Positions 38,187 to 46,553 of a stretch of 64,000 bases of DNA are shown here, one piece after another. The translations under genes and the position numbers were made by a program. A model generated the notes under the pieces. That model was not told the origin of the DNA and ran no database searches. It worked only from the letters and a program-made list of their open reading frames with translations. This stretch comes from an uncultured Anaerolineaceae bacterium (GTDB lineage Bacteria > Chloroflexota > Anaerolineae > Anaerolineales > Anaerolineaceae): NCBI GenBank assembly GCA_938020565.1, contig CALIHP010000043.1, positions 1 through 64,000 on the forward strand, written 5' to 3'. Within the stretch, counting starts at the first letter, position 1; each line of letters starts with the position of its first letter.

Positions 38187-39011
38187 ATTCGTAAGCTGAT
38201 CTTCTTGATGTTGCTGGCGTTTTTTGCGGTGCGCCCGTTGGACGGGCGCGTTGAAGCCACGGCGGACTATGGCGTTTTTATCGGCGTTGAAGAAGCGGAG
38301 ATTCTGGACGTTTCGGCCGGGTACCGAACGATCGTGGTCGATGGGCTGAGTTTTTCGGCGGAGACGATCCAGGCGCTGAAGGCCCGGGGGCAGTTCGTTT
38401 ATTCGTATATCAGTGTCGGCGCTTTAGAAATCTACCGAGATTACTTCGAGCGGTTTAAAGCGTTAACGCTGGCGCCGTATGAGAACTGGCCCGATGAATA
38501 CTGGGTCGACGTTTCGGATCCGGCCTGGGAGGCGTTCGTCGTTGACGAGCTCGCGAAAAGTCTGGTCGAAAAGAGCGTCGATGGTTTTTTCCTGGACAAT
38601 TTCGACGTTTATGCGCTGTATCCAGAGGAAAAAATGGCCCAGGGCCTGATCCAGATCCTGACCGGGCTGAAAGTGTACGATCTCCCGATCCTGATTAACG
38701 GCGGGGACGGTTTTGTTGAACGGTTGATCGACAAAGGCGAGGGCGGACTGATTTCCGGCGTGAACCAGGAGGGCGTTTTTTCGCGGATCGAAGATTACGA
38801 ACGCGATCTTTTTGGGGCGCAGCCGCTCGCGGACCGCGCCTATTTTACCGATTATCTCGACAAGGTCCGGCGCGCGGGACTGGCCGTTTACCTGTTGGAG
38901 TATACGACGGATCCGGCGCTGATCCGCGAAATCCAGCGGTACTGCCGCGATAATGGGTTCGGCGTTTATATTTCGTCGTCGGTTGCGCTTGACGGGCGGG
39001 AAGCCCGGTGA
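38187..39011 (+). CDS. GH114/TM1410-like secreted glycosidase
   Basis: 274 residues. An ideal AGGAGG (38174-38179) is followed 7 bases later by ATT 38187, which would begin a normal signal peptide (RKLIFLMLLAFFAV). The first ATG (38208) lacks the charged start of that peptide. The mature part matches the GH114 endo-alpha-1,4-polygalactosaminidase-like family: TIVVDGLSFSAETIQAL, then FVYSYISVGALEIY, VDGFFLDNFDVY and LPILINGGDGFV. The acidic residues in FFLDNFD are probable catalytic groups. It should act outside the cell on a galactosamine-containing polymer, perhaps biofilm or cell-wall material. Confidence 0.82.
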   Translation: MRKLIFLMLLAFFAVRPLDGRVEATADYGVFIGVEEAEILDVSAGYRTIVVDGLSFSAETIQALKARGQFVYSYISVGALEIYRDYFERFKALTLAPYENWPDEYWVDVSDPAWEAFVVDELAKSLVEKSVDGFFLDNFDVYALYPEEKMAQGLIQILTGLKVYDLPILINGGDGFVERLIDKGEGGLISGVNQEGVFSRIEDYERDLFGAQPLADRAYFTDYLDKVRRAGLAVYLLEYTTDPALIREIQRYCRDNGFGVYISSSVALDGREAR

Positions 39012-39156
39012 CGCGCGGGGCGTGTCGACGAGCGCGGATCAAGAACTGGCGGTTAGCGTAGAGTGGTCAATTGCTGCTTTCTTTTTCGCGGCCTGTTGGA
39101 GGATTGCTGTAAAATAGAGATGTTCAGAAATCAGAAGGGAGCGATGGCGAGGGCGG

Positions 39157-39501
39157 ATGAACGGTGAGGTTCGGGAGTTAAACGAGTATCAGGCGCGATG
39201 TATCTGGACCGCGAAGGATCAGATGAGTCAGCGCGATACGCATATGAGCTGGTCGTTGGCGATCGCGGGCGAGGCCGGAGAACTGGCGAATCTGACGAAG
39301 AAGGTCTTTGTCCATGGACACGCCTATGATCAGGATCGCGTTGTCGATGAGCTGGGCGATATTCTCTGGTATATCGCCGTTTATGCCGACGCGCTCGGGG
39401 TTCCTCTTTCCGAGGTCGCCGAACGGAATCTTACGAAGGTTGCGCGCCGTTATCCGAACGGTTTCTCGACCGAAGCCAGCGTCCATCGGAAGGAATCGTG
39501 A
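39157..39501 (+). CDS. MazG-like nucleotide pyrophosphohydrolase
   Basis: 114 residues with a single MazG-type all-alpha NTP pyrophosphohydrolase domain: LAIAGEAGELANLTKKV supplies the E-x-x-E metal motif and VVDELGDILWYIAVYA the second E-x-x-D motif. Such small MazG-like proteins hydrolyse nucleoside triphosphates to monophosphates, often in nucleotide-pool sanitation. The next gene's GTG overlaps its stop codon by four bases, so translation is probably coupled. Confidence 0.88.
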   Translation: MNGEVRELNEYQARCIWTAKDQMSQRDTHMSWSLAIAGEAGELANLTKKVFVHGHAYDQDRVVDELGDILWYIAVYADALGVPLSEVAERNLTKVARRYPNGFSTEASVHRKES

Positions 39502-40067
39502 AATTGCGGATGAGTTGTTTGAAACGCGCGCTGTATTGGATAAAACTGAAATTGAGCTTATCGACGCCGGACCTGGCGCTGCTGAAACAGCGGGGATTAC
39601 GGTTGGGGAAGGACGTGACGATCATGCCGGGAGCCGTGATCGATCCGTCGCATTGCTGGCTGATCGAGATTGGCGACCGTTCCAGAATTGCGGAAGGCGC
39701 GATTCTGTTGGCGCATGACGCGTCGACGCAGCGTGCGTTGGGTTACGTGAAGGTCGGACAGATTCGGATTGGATTGGACGTGTTTATCGGTATTCGATCG
39801 ATCCTGCTTCCCGGATCGTCGGTCGGCGATGGGTCGATTATTGGCGCGGGTTCGGTTGTGACCGGTTCGATTCCACCGGGCGTTGTCGCGGCTGGCGTTC
39901 CCGCGCGCGTGATTATGACTCGGGAAGAATACTTCGCGAAAGAAGCGGCGCGGCTCGCGGAAGGACCGAGGTTTGAGGCTGAGTATACGATTCGCGGCGG
40001 AATTACCGATGCGATGAAGAAAGAGATGGCCGAGCGAATTGGCGAAGGAATCGGCTATGTTCGCTGA
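39498..40067 (+). CDS. Hexapeptide-repeat acyltransferase
   Basis: 189 residues starting at GTG 39498, overlapping the MazG-like stop (GTGA). The left-handed beta-helix shows hexapeptide repeats: LGKDVTIMPGAVID, VFIGIRSILLPGSSVGDGSI and GAGSVVTGSIPPGVVAAGVP, ending in PARVI, as in maltose/galactoside O-acetyltransferases. It probably acetylates a sugar or polysaccharide precursor. The N-terminal helix carries several positive residues. Acceptor unknown. Confidence 0.9.
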   Translation: MKLRMSCLKRALYWIKLKLSLSTPDLALLKQRGLRLGKDVTIMPGAVIDPSHCWLIEIGDRSRIAEGAILLAHDASTQRALGYVKVGQIRIGLDVFIGIRSILLPGSSVGDGSIIGAGSVVTGSIPPGVVAAGVPARVIMTREEYFAKEAARLAEGPRFEAEYTIRGGITDAMKKEMAERIGEGIGYVR

Positions 40068-40083
40068 ATCGTTGATTTTATGA

Positions 40084-40089
40084 TATACT
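40084..40089 (+). promoter_or_regulatory. -10 element for tRNA-Val
   Basis: TATACT lies 10 bases before the first tRNA base, in an AT-rich patch. No clear -35 element is seen. Confidence 0.4.
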
Positions 40090-40099
40090 TTGGTGGCTT

Positions 40100-40173
40100 G
40101 GGCGGGTAGCTCAGTTGGTCAGAGCACATCCCTTACAAGGATGGGGTCGCAGGTTCGAGCCCTGTCCCGCCTA
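40100..40173 (+). tRNA. tRNA-Val (anticodon TAC)
   Basis: A 74-base cloverleaf: acceptor stem GGGCGGG with CCCGCCT, D arm from AGCTCAG, anticodon loop CTTACAA giving TAC between CATCC and GGATG, and T loop GGTTCGAGCC. A73 is the discriminator and CCA is not encoded. No other tRNA is seen in the window. Confidence 0.95.
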
Positions 40174-40287
40174 CATATAATGTTGTTTCCCGTGTAAGCT
40201 TAAAAGAACAGAGCGCTATTTCAGGGCCACAATTGAGCGAAGGGTCTTGTCCTGACTCAGCGCCGTTTCATGTATGTATCGTTCGGC

Positions 40288-40458
40288 TCAGCGGTTTATC
40301 TGTCTTGTCGCTTTCGCTTCGGTCCGGTACTGGCGGGGAGAGACGCCATGCCGCTTCCGGAACATTTTGGAGAAAGCCAGCGCGTCGGTATAACCGATCA
40401 TGTTGGCGATCTCTGTTATCGAAAATTCAGTCTCACGCAGGAGCGATTCCTTTTCCCG
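40288..40458 (-). pseudogene. Remnant of an AraC-family regulator
   Basis: About 57 codons match the second helix-turn-helix of AraC regulators: LLRETEFSITEIANMIGYTD, then SKMFRKRHGVSPRQYR. The frame runs on into the antisense-like second frame of ogt, without an AraC N-terminal domain, sensor domain or start codon. It overlaps the last 25 bases of ogt in a different frame. A deletion that joined the end of an araC-type gene to ogt is the simplest reading. Confidence 0.6.
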
Positions 40459-40969
40459 GCATGAAGAATTTCCGCATATCCGCGTTTTCCAACGCAAGGA
40501 GTTTCGCTTTCCTGTCGACCCCGCCCGCATATCCGGTCAGGCTTCCGCTTGCCCCGACGACGCTATGGCAGGGGACGATGATGGAGATCGGGTTGCGCCC
40601 GACTGCGCCGCCGACCGCCTGCGCCGACATACTGGAAAGTCCTTTTTGTGCGGCGAACTGAGCCGCGATTTCGCCATAGGTTCTCGTCCGTCCGAACGGG
40701 ATCGTCATCAGGATATTCCAGATATCTTTCCGAAATTCAGTTCCCGTCAGGACGAGCGGAGGCGTAAAATCCGGGGCGCGGCCGCTGAAATAAAGATCGA
40801 GCCACCGATCCGCCTGATCGAAAATCGGGAGGCTTTTTTCTTCAGGAGTTTTCTCGAGTCCAGCGCCGAAATATTTCTGGCCGTCGAACCATAGTCCGGT
40901 CAGGGCTGAACCGTCGCTGGCGATCGTTATTCCGCCAAGCGGAGATAAATAAGGATGTGTGTAGCGCAT
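40433..40969 (-). CDS. ogt: Methylated-DNA-[protein]-cysteine S-methyltransferase (Ogt)
   Basis: 178 residues. The alkyl-acceptor motif IIVPCHSVVGASGSLTGYAG is complete, with the winged-helix TYGEIAAQF ahead of it and FRKDIWNILMTIPFGRTR at the start of the C-terminal domain. It repairs O6-alkylguanine by moving the alkyl group to its own cysteine. The N-terminal ribonuclease-like domain is present. Its tail (MPGKGIAPA) overlaps the AraC remnant and may be altered. AGGAGG lies 6 bases before the ATG. It is the last intact gene of the operon running down from 49136. Confidence 0.93.
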   Translation of the reverse strand: MRYTHPYLSPLGGITIASDGSALTGLWFDGQKYFGAGLEKTPEEKSLPIFDQADRWLDLYFSGRAPDFTPPLVLTGTEFRKDIWNILMTIPFGRTRTYGEIAAQFAAQKGLSSMSAQAVGGAVGRNPISIIVPCHSVVGASGSLTGYAGGVDRKAKLLALENADMRKFFMPGKGIAPA

Positions 40970-41017
40970 GACGAACCTCCTCCGAACCTTTCATATTTTT
41001 ATCAGCTTCCCTGAATA

Positions 41018-41326
41018 TCAGCAGATCCACCGGTATTTTATCATGTCCACGCAGCCGTTATCCTTAAATCCGACGCCCTCCTCAAGCAGGAGCGCTCTTT
41101 GCTCCGGGAAGCCCGGCGCCAATCTTCCGGCATGGTTCACGACGCGGTGGCAGGGAAAATCGCCATAATACCCCGCCAGCTTCAGGACTTTTCCGACAAG
41201 GCGGGAATTTTTCTCGCGTCCGATCAGTTTCGCGATCTGGCCATAGGAGGCGACGGAGCCAGCCGGAATCTCTTCAACGAGCGCAAGGATTTCGTAAATC
41301 AGCGTTTCGTCCAGTCCTTCCCGCAT
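41018..41326 (-). CDS. Short MGMT-family alkyltransferase-like protein
   Basis: 102 residues, only the C-terminal DNA-binding half of MGMT: YEILALVEEIPAGSVASYGQ and DFPCHRVVNHAGRLAPGF. The acceptor Cys is present in PCHR, so it is not a classical ATL protein (which has PWHR), but it lacks the N-terminal domain and the final helix pattern of Ogt. It may be a minimal alkyltransferase or a nucleotide-excision helper. It lies 48 bases before ogt and 16 after the LacI gene. Confidence 0.82.
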   Translation of the reverse strand: MREGLDETLIYEILALVEEIPAGSVASYGQIAKLIGREKNSRLVGKVLKLAGYYGDFPCHRVVNHAGRLAPGFPEQRALLLEEGVGFKDNGCVDMIKYRWIC

Positions 41327-41342
41327 GGCGACATCTCCGTAT

Positions 41343-42356
41343 TTATCGGGGACGGGTACTGTTCCGGACGATCAGCGTTCCGCCGTGGAGATAATGGCAG
41401 GCGGGTTTGGTCGGGTTTTTAATCCGGCGCGTCAGAATATCGACCGTCAGATGACCCAGCTGCGACCTGGACACGCGCATCGTCGTCAGCGGCGGGTTGT
41501 TGATTGCGCTGAACGGGATATCGTCGACGCCGATAACCGACACGTCATCAGGAACATGGAGCCCATGTTCCTGAAGCGCTCGAATCGCGCCGATCGCGAT
41601 GGCATCGTTGTCGGCAAAAAACGCGGTCGCGCCGATTTCATCAGCGTGACCGTTGAGATACAGGCGCATGTCGCTGTAAGCTCCTTCGAGCGTCGGCGTC
41701 AGCGCGATCGTACGCGTTTCCTTGAGCTGCAGCGCGCTCATGGCCTCTTCGAAGCCCGCTCGCCGTTCGTTGAAGTTCGAGATCGCGACCGCTGAACGGA
41801 GGTGCCCAATTTCCCGGTGCCCGATGCTGAAGAGGTAGCGGACGGCGTTGAACGCGATCGCTTCGTTTGCCATGACGACGCTGTCGATATCGCGAAAGCG
41901 CATGGAGTGATCGACGACCGCGAGCGGTCCTTTAATCGATTCGAGGGCGTCGAGGAGCGAATCGTCGAGTTCTGAGGCGATCAGGATCATCCCGATCGGT
42001 TTCTGCCCGGAAACACGGGTGAGTTCATTTCTGATCGTTCCGCGGTTGCAGTTGACAATCGTCAGATTGGTACGCTGCATAAGGAAATCCTTTTGGATCT
42101 GATCGATGATTGCGGCGATGAATCCCTGATTTTCTTCGACGATCATGCCATGTTCAGCGTACTTCAGAAGAAAGACATTCCCGAAAGGCTTCATTTTCCG
42201 CTCTGTCCGAATCGGGTAGTTCGCTTCGATCAGGTATTCCTTGACGCGTTTTCGCGTCTCGGCGCTGACACCGTCTTTATCGTTGAGGACGATTGAAACG
42301 GTAGCGGCGGACACGCCTAAATGCTCTGCGATTTCTCTGAGCGTTATGCTTTTCAA
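41343..42356 (-). CDS. LacI-family transcription regulator
   Basis: 337 residues. The N-terminal helix-turn-helix is TLREIAEHLGVSAATVSIVLN with hinge PIRTERKMKPFG, followed by a periplasmic-binding-protein-like ligand domain with TAFFADNDAIAIGAIRAL and VSVIGVDDIPFSAINNPPL. It would repress the operon it belongs to and be released by a sugar or sugar phosphate. The start overlaps the DhaL stop by four bases. Candidate operators lie upstream of the binding-protein gene at 49171-49226. Confidence 0.95.
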   Translation of the reverse strand: MKSITLREIAEHLGVSAATVSIVLNDKDGVSAETRKRVKEYLIEANYPIRTERKMKPFGNVFLLKYAEHGMIVEENQGFIAAIIDQIQKDFLMQRTNLTIVNCNRGTIRNELTRVSGQKPIGMILIASELDDSLLDALESIKGPLAVVDHSMRFRDIDSVVMANEAIAFNAVRYLFSIGHREIGHLRSAVAISNFNERRAGFEEAMSALQLKETRTIALTPTLEGAYSDMRLYLNGHADEIGATAFFADNDAIAIGAIRALQEHGLHVPDDVSVIGVDDIPFSAINNPPLTTMRVSRSQLGHLTVDILTRRIKNPTKPACHYLHGGTLIVRNSTRPR

Positions 42357-42997
42357 TGATCGGTCTCTTTCATGTCGATAAAAGCTTTGAATCCCTGAAG
42401 AAGGAGATCGGCGACGGCGGCGCCGGGGTCTAAAATATCCCGGGACTGTTCGCCGCGTCCGCCTGCGCGCCCATGCTTCGCAAGCATACCTTGGGTCGAC
42501 AGGAAGCCTTCGTGCGCTGCGCTTGCCGCGTCTGCTGCGCTGCGCTGCGGCGGTATCCCTTCGGAAACAGAGGCTCGGAGCGACGCGATCGCCGGCGCCA
42601 GCCCGTCAAGGAAGGTTTTATCGCCGATCTCGGCTTTTCCGCGTGAGCGGACGCCGTCGAAGTAGGCCTGAAAGAAATCGGGAAGATTCGCGTCGTCGAT
42701 CGATTCAGCGCCTTTAAACGCCTTCCCGATTGCCATCAGTCCGGACGCCATCAGTGTCCCCATTGTCGAAGGGACTGCGTTCGACATCGCTTTCCCGGCG
42801 TTATAGGCGGTCTTCCCGAAATCGGTTTCCTCGGAAGCCTGGGCTGCTTCCGCGGCGGCCTTGAACCCATCAGCCATGGTTAAGCCTAAATCGCTGTCGC
42901 CGACAACGCCGTCCAGCTTGATGAGGTAGTCGGCGTTCGCGCTCATCGTTTCCGCCCAGATTTGCAGCAGCTTTTTCAGATCAGAAGTCGTAAACAT
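42353..42997 (-). CDS. DhaL-like kinase subunit
   Basis: 214 residues of the Dak2/DhaL nucleotide-binding family. The three Asp ligands are in LDGVVGDSDLGLTM, where most DhaL proteins have GDGDHG, so the usual His is Leu here. Further motifs are GKAEIGDKTFLDGL and a C-terminal LDPGAAVADLLLQGF. It should bind Mg-ADP/ATP and pair with the DhaK-like subunit encoded 16 bases upstream. No DhaM phosphotransferase gene is seen, which points to direct ATP use. The phosphate acceptor is unknown. Confidence 0.88.
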   Translation of the reverse strand: MFTTSDLKKLLQIWAETMSANADYLIKLDGVVGDSDLGLTMADGFKAAAEAAQASEETDFGKTAYNAGKAMSNAVPSTMGTLMASGLMAIGKAFKGAESIDDANLPDFFQAYFDGVRSRGKAEIGDKTFLDGLAPAIASLRASVSEGIPPQRSAADAASAAHEGFLSTQGMLAKHGRAGGRGEQSRDILDPGAAVADLLLQGFKAFIDMKETDH

Positions 42998-43013
42998 GGT
43001 TGCCTCCGCCGTC

Positions 43014-44030
43014 TTAGAGCTGATTCTGCTTGAAGAACGGGGTGTCGGCCGGAGCGGACAGCAGCTCTTTCAGTTCGGCGTCGACCTTCAGGAGCGAAAT
43101 CGAGAATCCAGCCATTTCCATCGAAGTCGCGTATTCGCCGACGTAGGAATGGAAGACTCGGATACCTTTTTCCTTGAGGATTTTATCAATCTGTCGGTAA
43201 ACGACGTACTGCTCTTCGAGCGGCGTCCCGCCGAGGCCGTTGACGAGGACGGCGACTTCGTCGCCCTGCGCGTACGGAAGGTCGGGAAGAATATTGCTCA
43301 TCATTTCGGCGACGATTTCGTCCGCGGAGATCATTTTCCCACGGCGCGTTCCGGGCTCACCATGAATCCCCATTCCAATTTCGAGCTCGTCTTCGGCTAA
43401 TTCGAACGATGGATGACCGACGCGGGGAACGATACAGGGCGAGAGCGCGACGCCCATCGTCCGGACGTTGGCACAGACTTTTTCGGCGACTGCCTTAACC
43501 TCGTCGAGCGATTTCAGCTTTGCCGCCGCCGCCCCGGCGCATTTATAGACGAAAAAGATTCCGGCGACGCCGCGGCGCGTGTTCTTTTTGCCCTCGGCCA
43601 GACGTTCTCCAGAGGCGACGTCGTCGCCGGCGACGACGGATTCGACGCGGATATCCGCTTCAAAATCGGCCATCTCAGCCGCCATATCGAAGTTCAGGAT
43701 ATCGCCGCCGTAATTCCCGTAAATATAGAGGACGCCCGCGCCCTGGTCGATCTCTTTCGTTACAGCGAACATCTGCTCCGCACTGGGAGATTGAAAAACG
43801 TCGCCAATCGAGCATCCGTCGAGCATTCCGTCGCCGACAAAACCTAAGAAAAGCGGAAGATGACCTGAACCGCCGCCGGTCGCGATTCCGACCTTGCCAG
43901 CGTGTTTCCGCGCGTTGACGAGACAATGCAGGTCGCCGTTGACGTATGTGACTTCGTTCGGGTGAGCTGCGTAGATTCCTTCGAGCATTTCAGGAACAAA
44001 ATTTTTCGGATCGTTAATAATCTTTTTCAT
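43014..44030 (-). CDS. DhaK-like kinase subunit
   Basis: 338 residues from ATG 44030. It has the Dak1 substrate-binding features: GIATGGGSGHLPLFLGFVG, MLDGCSIGDVFQSPSA and MGIHGEPGTRRGK, whose His forms the hemiaminal with a keto substrate. DhaK-type subunits phosphorylate dihydroxyacetone, but relatives act on erythrulose, apulose and other short ketoses. It lies between an AllA-like cupin and DhaL in a transporter operon, so the ligand is probably imported, not metabolic dihydroxyacetone. Start choice: longer frames begin inside the upstream gene. Confidence 0.92.
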   Translation of the reverse strand: MKKIINDPKNFVPEMLEGIYAAHPNEVTYVNGDLHCLVNARKHAGKVGIATGGGSGHLPLFLGFVGDGMLDGCSIGDVFQSPSAEQMFAVTKEIDQGAGVLYIYGNYGGDILNFDMAAEMADFEADIRVESVVAGDDVASGERLAEGKKNTRRGVAGIFFVYKCAGAAAAKLKSLDEVKAVAEKVCANVRTMGVALSPCIVPRVGHPSFELAEDELEIGMGIHGEPGTRRGKMISADEIVAEMMSNILPDLPYAQGDEVAVLVNGLGGTPLEEQYVVYRQIDKILKEKGIRVFHSYVGEYATSMEMAGFSISLLKVDAELKELLSAPADTPFFKQNQL

Positions 44031-44052
44031 GGCGGTATACTCCTTATAACTG

Positions 44053-44538
44053 TTAGTTTCGTTTGATTTCGATTTGTTCGGACTCGTCGTAGTGAACGAC
44101 AACGACGTCCGTCATGTACGTTCGGACCGGCAGCCCGATCAGGCAGTGCACAATCGGGCGTTCGATCGAGAACGGGCAATAGTGCCAAACGCCGGGAAGA
44201 AGATGCACAACGGTCCCCATTGGAATGATAAACGCTTCGGTCCGGTCCGGAACCTTTTCGCTCGAAGCGGGCGCGACATGGATCATAATATCGCCGTCGA
44301 TCGGGACGAGAATCTCCCCGCTGAAATTATGGTATTCCGCGGTATCGACGAGGTATTTTTCCGGCTTTCGGACGACGAGCGGCGAAAATCCGAACGGGAC
44401 GCCGCGTGCGACCGGAATTTGGAGCCTGTCCGGATAAAAATCGCCGAGACCTGATCCGCTCGGCTCGAAAAAGTCTGAGTAGGTACCGAATGGCTCGAAC
44501 GCTTCTTTCGAAAGCGGTTTCGCGAAAATGGTTTTCAT
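44053..44538 (-). CDS. AllA-like cupin (ureidoglycolate lyase family)
   Basis: 161 residues from ATG 44538 (GAAAGGA upstream). The cupin features are YHNFSGEILVPIDGD, RTEAFIIPMGTVVHLLPG and VWHYCPFSIERP, with a His/Glu metal set. The family name comes from ureidoglycolate lyase (AllA). Here no allantoin or purine gene is nearby, while transporter and kinase genes are, so a sugar isomerase, lyase or epimerase role is more plausible. It begins 4 bases after the permease stop and ends 22 before the DhaK-like gene. Confidence 0.78.
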   Translation of the reverse strand: MKTIFAKPLSKEAFEPFGTYSDFFEPSGSGLGDFYPDRLQIPVARGVPFGFSPLVVRKPEKYLVDTAEYHNFSGEILVPIDGDIMIHVAPASSEKVPDRTEAFIIPMGTVVHLLPGVWHYCPFSIERPIVHCLIGLPVRTYMTDVVVVHYDESEQIEIKRN

Positions 44539-44542
44539 GAGG

Positions 44543-45523
44543 TTATCCTTTCTTTTGTTCACGGATGATTTTTGGGATATTCAAAACGGCGAGGACGAAG
44601 ATCAGGATCAGTCCCCAGGCGAACGTTTTGATAAAGGCGTTGATCCGCAGGATGTTAAACGCGGAAGATACAAGCTGCAGCAGGATAATCGAAAAGACGA
44701 CGCCCTGCGTTTTCCCGTCGCCGCCGTTCGGATCGATTCCGCCCAGGACGACGATCAGCAGCGTCAGCAGCGTATAAGAGGAGCCGTAATCGGATTTCGC
44801 CGAATTATAATGCGAAGCCATCAGGATTCCCGCAATGGAGCCGAGGATCCCGGAGAGAACGTAGGCGCGGACCGTCGTCCGCAGGATATTGATTCCGGTA
44901 AACGACGCGGCGACGGTATTCGTCCCCATCAGGTACAGCTGCCTTCCGAAAACCGTCTGGTTCATTAAGTAGCTCAGCGCGGCGACGATCAGGATAAAAA
45001 CGAGCGCCGAATACGGAATAACGCCGAAAAAGGTCGCGTTCGCGATTTTCGCAAAGGATTCGGGAAGTCCGGTGATCGCCGGCCCTTTGGTAATAATCAG
45101 GCAGAGCCCGGAGAAAACCTGAAGCCCGCTCAGCGTTACCAGCATGGCTGGAATTTTCAAATAACCGATCAGGAAACCGTTGAACATGCCGCAGAGGACG
45201 CCGACCGCCAGCGCACAGCAGATCCCGGCGGTAATCGCGGCAGGCGTCCCGCCGAACCTGAGCATGACGACGGCGGCGACGATCCCGGAAAGATTCGCGA
45301 TTCCGACGAGCGACAGGTCGATTCCGCCGGAAACCATCGCGATCATCATGCCGAACGCCAGAATCCCGTATTCGGGAAGCTGAACGAGCATGCTTTGAAG
45401 GTTGGCGTTTCCTAAAAATTTCGGTTTATAAAACCCCATGAACGCGATAATCAGAACGGACAGCAGGAACAGGAGCAGCGTATGCTGATCGAATGATTTT
45501 GTCCAGGATTTCTTTTGTTGCAT
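44543..45523 (-). CDS. Sugar ABC importer permease (second subunit)
   Basis: 326 residues, polytopic, with GGIDLSLVGIANLSGIV near residue 65, LMGTNTVAASFTGI near 200 and VLGGIDPNGGDGKT near 265, which are BPD_transp_2 signatures. It is the second of two permeases in the operon. The order binding protein, ATPase, permease, permease is that of rhamnose and AI-2 importers, though no LsrK, LsrF or LsrG gene is present. Confidence 0.92.
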   Translation of the reverse strand: MQQKKSWTKSFDQHTLLLFLLSVLIIAFMGFYKPKFLGNANLQSMLVQLPEYGILAFGMMIAMVSGGIDLSLVGIANLSGIVAAVVMLRFGGTPAAITAGICCALAVGVLCGMFNGFLIGYLKIPAMLVTLSGLQVFSGLCLIITKGPAITGLPESFAKIANATFFGVIPYSALVFILIVAALSYLMNQTVFGRQLYLMGTNTVAASFTGINILRTTVRAYVLSGILGSIAGILMASHYNSAKSDYGSSYTLLTLLIVVLGGIDPNGGDGKTQGVVFSIILLQLVSSAFNILRINAFIKTFAWGLILIFVLAVLNIPKIIREQKKG

Positions 45524-45539
45524 AGGTCCTCCTGTTCGA

Positions 45540-46538
45540 TTAAATTTTAGCCCGTTCCGCGATCCGTTTGGCGCGAATCGAGGTAATCGACGTACCGAAA
45601 ACGATAATCATGCCGACGACGAAGGTTTGAAAGTGAGTCGGGACGCCGAGGATAATCAGGTTGTTCTTAACCAGCGAAAGCAGCGCGACGCCGAGAATCG
45701 TTCCGGCGACGGTTCCATGTCCGCCGGTAATCCGGGTCCCCCCGATAACGACAGCGGCGATGACCATCATTTCCTCGCCCATCAGGACTTTCGGATCGGC
45801 GACGCGCATGAGGATCATGTACGTAATCGCGCCGATCCCGGCGATCGCGCCGGAGAGAATATAGACGAAGAAGCGCGTCTTCGTAACGTTGAAGCCGACG
45901 ATATGGGCGGCCTGAACGTCTCCGCCGATCGCGTACATGCCGCGCCCGAGCATCGTATGCCGCAACAGGAAGTAAATCAGGGCGCAGAGGAACACAGGAA
46001 CGAGGATCAGCGCGGTCATCGCGTATTCGTTCCCCGCTTCGTTCGTATAGGTGAAAAGCGAGATCTTATGCATCGTGTCGATTTTTTCAGGGAGATCGGT
46101 ATAAATTTTCGTTCCGAGAAACGCGAGCGTCGCGCCGCTGGTAATCGAGCTGACCGCGAGCGTCGCGATCAGCGGCGGGATTCGCAGAATCGTAATCAGG
46201 AACGCGTTCAGCGCGCCGAACCCGGCCCCGATCAGGATCCCGAGCGTATACGTCAGCGGAATCGAATCGATTCCGGTTTCAAGGAGAAAACGGATCGTCG
46301 CGATCATCGTCAAACAGGCGACAGCGGGAAACGAGACGTCGATTCCGCCCGAAACAATGACGATCATTTCGCATAGCGCAAAAATCAACGTAACCAGCAT
46401 CGTGCGCAGCAGGTTGATTCCGGTCGCGGGCGAAAGGAACGTCGGGTTCGCGAATCCGATGACGGCGGAGAGCAGGACGATCAGGTAGACGACGATCGCC
46501 TCGTTGCTGAGGAGTTTTTGTTTCAGTTTTTCGTTCAT
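45540..46538 (-). CDS. Sugar ABC importer permease (first subunit)
   Basis: 332 residues, polytopic, with SGGIDVSFPAVACLTMI near residue 65, AIGGDVQAAHIVGFNV near 215 and VIGGTRITGGHGTVAG near 270. It begins 15 bases after the ATPase stop and ends 16 before the second permease. The two permeases differ enough to form a heterodimer. Confidence 0.92.
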   Translation of the reverse strand: MNEKLKQKLLSNEAIVVYLIVLLSAVIGFANPTFLSPATGINLLRTMLVTLIFALCEMIVIVSGGIDVSFPAVACLTMIATIRFLLETGIDSIPLTYTLGILIGAGFGALNAFLITILRIPPLIATLAVSSITSGATLAFLGTKIYTDLPEKIDTMHKISLFTYTNEAGNEYAMTALILVPVFLCALIYFLLRHTMLGRGMYAIGGDVQAAHIVGFNVTKTRFFVYILSGAIAGIGAITYMILMRVADPKVLMGEEMMVIAAVVIGGTRITGGHGTVAGTILGVALLSLVKNNLIILGVPTHFQTFVVGMIIVFGTSITSIRAKRIAERAKI

Positions 46539-46553
46539 CGGCGGATCCTTTTC

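Noticed and set aside
45627..46376. Plus-strand ORF of 249 codons opposite the first permease
   Set aside because: Charged low-complexity shadow; the permease has clear family motifs.
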